NCBI RefSeq assembly: GCF_017309185.1
Contig: NZ_JAEKJZ010000002.1
Span: 603,647 to 667,646, forward strand
DNA length: 64,000 bases
Direction of reading: 5' to 3'
Source: Roseibium aggregatum
Lineage (GTDB): Bacteria > Pseudomonadota > Alphaproteobacteria > Rhizobiales > Stappiaceae
The position numbers and the translations under genes are program-made. Positions 62,634-64,000 of this stretch are shown here, in pieces. The notes beneath the pieces were generated by a model, which saw nothing but the letters and a program-made list of their open reading frames with translations, searched no databases and was not told the origin of the DNA. Position 1 is the stretch's first letter, and every line of letters starts with the position of its first letter.

Positions 62634-63380
62634 TCAAAGCCCGAACATCCTCGGGTCGCGGCCAGCCGACAGGATCAGCCGCTCGGCAAGTCCTGGATTG
62701 CGCTTCAACATCGTCGCTTGCAGCTTGAGATCCTGGTTGCGAAGATCGAACGGATTGGCCAGGACCCCACGATCCGGCTCGATCGAAACCTGCCCTCGGT
62801 CCGGCCTTCGCGGTGGTTCCGTCGCGGATAGGAAACTTACGCTCCGGCGGCTGGCGCCCAGGTCTCCGGGAAAGGCAGGACTTAGGATCGCGGACGTCCG
62901 CCGCGGTATACGTTGACCGGACACCGGCGGCATTTGAGAACCCAGGATTTCGGGCTTTGGACGAGGCGCCTTCGCAGCGTGCCACTCTTCTGTATGGCCT
63001 CTTTGCGGTTGTTGCGCACCTGAACCTGGGTTTGGGGTCTCACCTCGCGGTTCCGTCTCTTCTTCGCCGTACAAATCGGTAAGGAATCCCGGAACAGGTT
63101 TTTGAAAAGAATGCTTTTTCGAGTTCAGCAAAGCCTGGGGCGGTATTCCAAAGGATTTGAGAATAGTACCGGCCATGCTGTTACTGTTCTGGGTGTCGAT
63201 CCTGTAATCAAGGTTCCGGGCGTTGATGTGTTCGATGAGCGCCTCCGCCCTGGCTTTGTAAGCTTCGATTTCCTCCGGCGTTCCGATCACCACAGTCGTC
63301 TGATTGTCGACCTTGTCGCCCATTAGCGGACGGTAAATTAGATCGCCTTTGATGGTATCGCCGGGTTCCCAAGGCCATCT
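62634..63380 (-). pseudogene. C-terminal part of a gene interrupted by an IS3-family element
   Basis: The frame from ATG 63323 (229 residues, MGDKVDNQTTVVIGTPEEIE) stays open upstream through GDTIKGDLIYRPL right to the presumed IS end at 63380, so the coding sequence seems to start further upstream and to be cut by the insertion. The NARNLDYRIDTQNSNSMAGT stretch recalls NSNS-type motifs of small exported hydrolase-like domains in phages, but I cannot name the family. A long proline-rich middle (about 70-170) follows. Downstream of this fragment come the phage genes. Confidence 0.5.
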
Positions 63381-64000
63381 GAATAGCCCCGCGTTTTCTA
63401 GACGCCTTTGGTGTTCATTTTCCGCTGCCGTTCGAACTCGACGGGTGACAGCATCCCGTTCCTGGCGTGTTTGCGCTTCGGGTTGTAGAACATCTCTATG
63501 TAATCGAACACATCCCGCCTCGCGTCTTCGCGGGTTTTGTATGTTCGCCGCCGTACCCTTTCCCGCTTGAGCAGGTTGAAGAAGCTTTCGGCAACAGCGT
63601 TATCGTGGCAGTTCCCGCGCCGGCTCATGGAGTGCTCCAGATTGTGAGCGCGAAGGAATGATGCCCAGTCCATGCTCGTGAACTGCGATCCCTGATCCGA
63701 ATGGATCAGAACTGCGTTCTTTGGCTTCCTCCTCCATACGGCCATGAGTAACGCCTGCAACACGACATCCGTGGTTTGTCGGCTCTGCATCGACCATCCA
63801 ACAACGCGGCGGGAAAACAGGTCGATCACGACGGCAAGGTAGGCAAAGCCTTCCAGTGTCCTGATGTAGGTGATGTCTGTCACCCAGACCCTGTCGGGCA
63901 CCTCCACATTGAACTGCTGGTTGAGGCTATTGTCGACGACCACGGCAGGTCTTCCGCCATAGTTGCCCGGTCTCCGCCTGTATCCGATCTGAGCCTTGAT
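63380..64000 (-). mobile_element. IS3-family insertion sequence, partial (runs off window end)
   Basis: The terminus at 63380 reads TGAATAGCCCCGCGTTTTCT, the typical TGA-A/T-GCCCCG-GTTTTC type of IS3-family inverted repeat end. It lies just downstream of the transposase stop codon. The other end and orfA are outside the window, so the target duplication cannot be tested. Confidence 0.7.
63398..64000 (-). CDS. IS3-family transposase OrfB, C-terminal part
   Basis: Partial integrase-core (rve) protein; in frame from 64000, starting IKAQIGYRRRPGNYGGRPAV. DDE residues are visible: VTDITYIRTLEG (first D), VIDLFSRRVVGWSM, LIHSDQGSQFTSMDW (second D), and AESFFNLLKRERV (E), followed by FDYIEMFYNPKRKHARNGML and a C-terminal SPVEFERQRK. 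The catalytic core is intact. N-terminus is beyond the window. Confidence 0.92.
   Translation of the reverse strand: MKAQIGYRRRPGNYGGRPAVVVDNSLNQQFNVEVPDRVWVTDITYIRTLEGFAYLAVVIDLFSRRVVGWSMQSRQTTDVVLQALLMAVWRRKPKNAVLIHSDQGSQFTSMDWASFLRAHNLEHSMSRRGNCHDNAVAESFFNLLKRERVRRRTYKTREDARRDVFDYIEMFYNPKRKHARNGMLSPVEFERQRKMNTKGV

Overview
The window is GC-rich alphaproteobacterial DNA, most likely from a Hyphomicrobiales member close to Roseibium/Labrenzia (Stappiaceae). This is inferred from the dcw cluster order with meso-DAP-type MurE, BA14K and DUF2336 proteins, an extensin-like protein and general protein character. No rRNA or tRNA is present to confirm it.

Layout. (1) 1-15210, minus strand: an almost complete division and cell-wall (dcw) operon, mraZ-rsmH-ftsL-ftsI-murE-murF-mraY-murD-ftsW-murG-murC-murB-ddl-ftsQ (ftsQ cut by the window edge). 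Gaps are tiny or genes overlap. A phased array of TGGG boxes, the expected MraZ operator, lies upstream of mraZ. (2) 15570-20224, minus strand: a single gene fusing the two type VI secretion sheath proteins TssB and TssC, a three-repeat protein of the kind found on secreted calcium-binding or chitinase-like proteins, a frameshifted remnant with the same repeat, and the RNase P RNA gene rnpB. (3) 20421-27113: small metabolic and regulatory units (CxxC carboxymuconolactone decarboxylase-like protein plus TetR; CoA-transferase A and B; a MocR-type regulator divergent from a PPOx-fold protein; a lytic transglycosylase; a periplasmic binding-like protein). (4) 27124-41000: amidase and DnaJ/TerB protein, a 132-bp intergenic repeat, a GGDEF-EAL protein, an arsR-arsC-arsH operon, a MarR regulator, a GT-C glycosyltransferase, a fused 5-oxoprolinase/hydantoinase behind a 22-bp palindrome, and a chemoreceptor. 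(5) 41222-50906: a HugZ-like protein, tandemly duplicated His-rich BA14K genes, a PLP decarboxylase, an extensin-like protein, a LysE exporter, a DUF2336 protein, a 27-residue membrane peptide, an azoreductase, a GlxA-type regulator and an MddA-like methyltransferase.

(6) 51131-62466, minus strand: part of a podovirus-like prophage with major capsid, T7-type tail tubular A and B, internal virion proteins, tail fibre, a TylF-like methyltransferase and a lysis cassette (holin candidates, SAR-type GH24 endolysin, overlapping Rz/Rz1). Terminase, portal and integrase are not in the window. (7) 62634-64000: a C-terminal gene fragment abutting an IS3-family element that runs off the right edge.

The items most worth following up are the stand-alone TssB-TssC fusion with its neighbouring repeat protein, the prophage methyltransferase, the perfect palindrome before the oxoprolinase and the duplicated BA14K unit.
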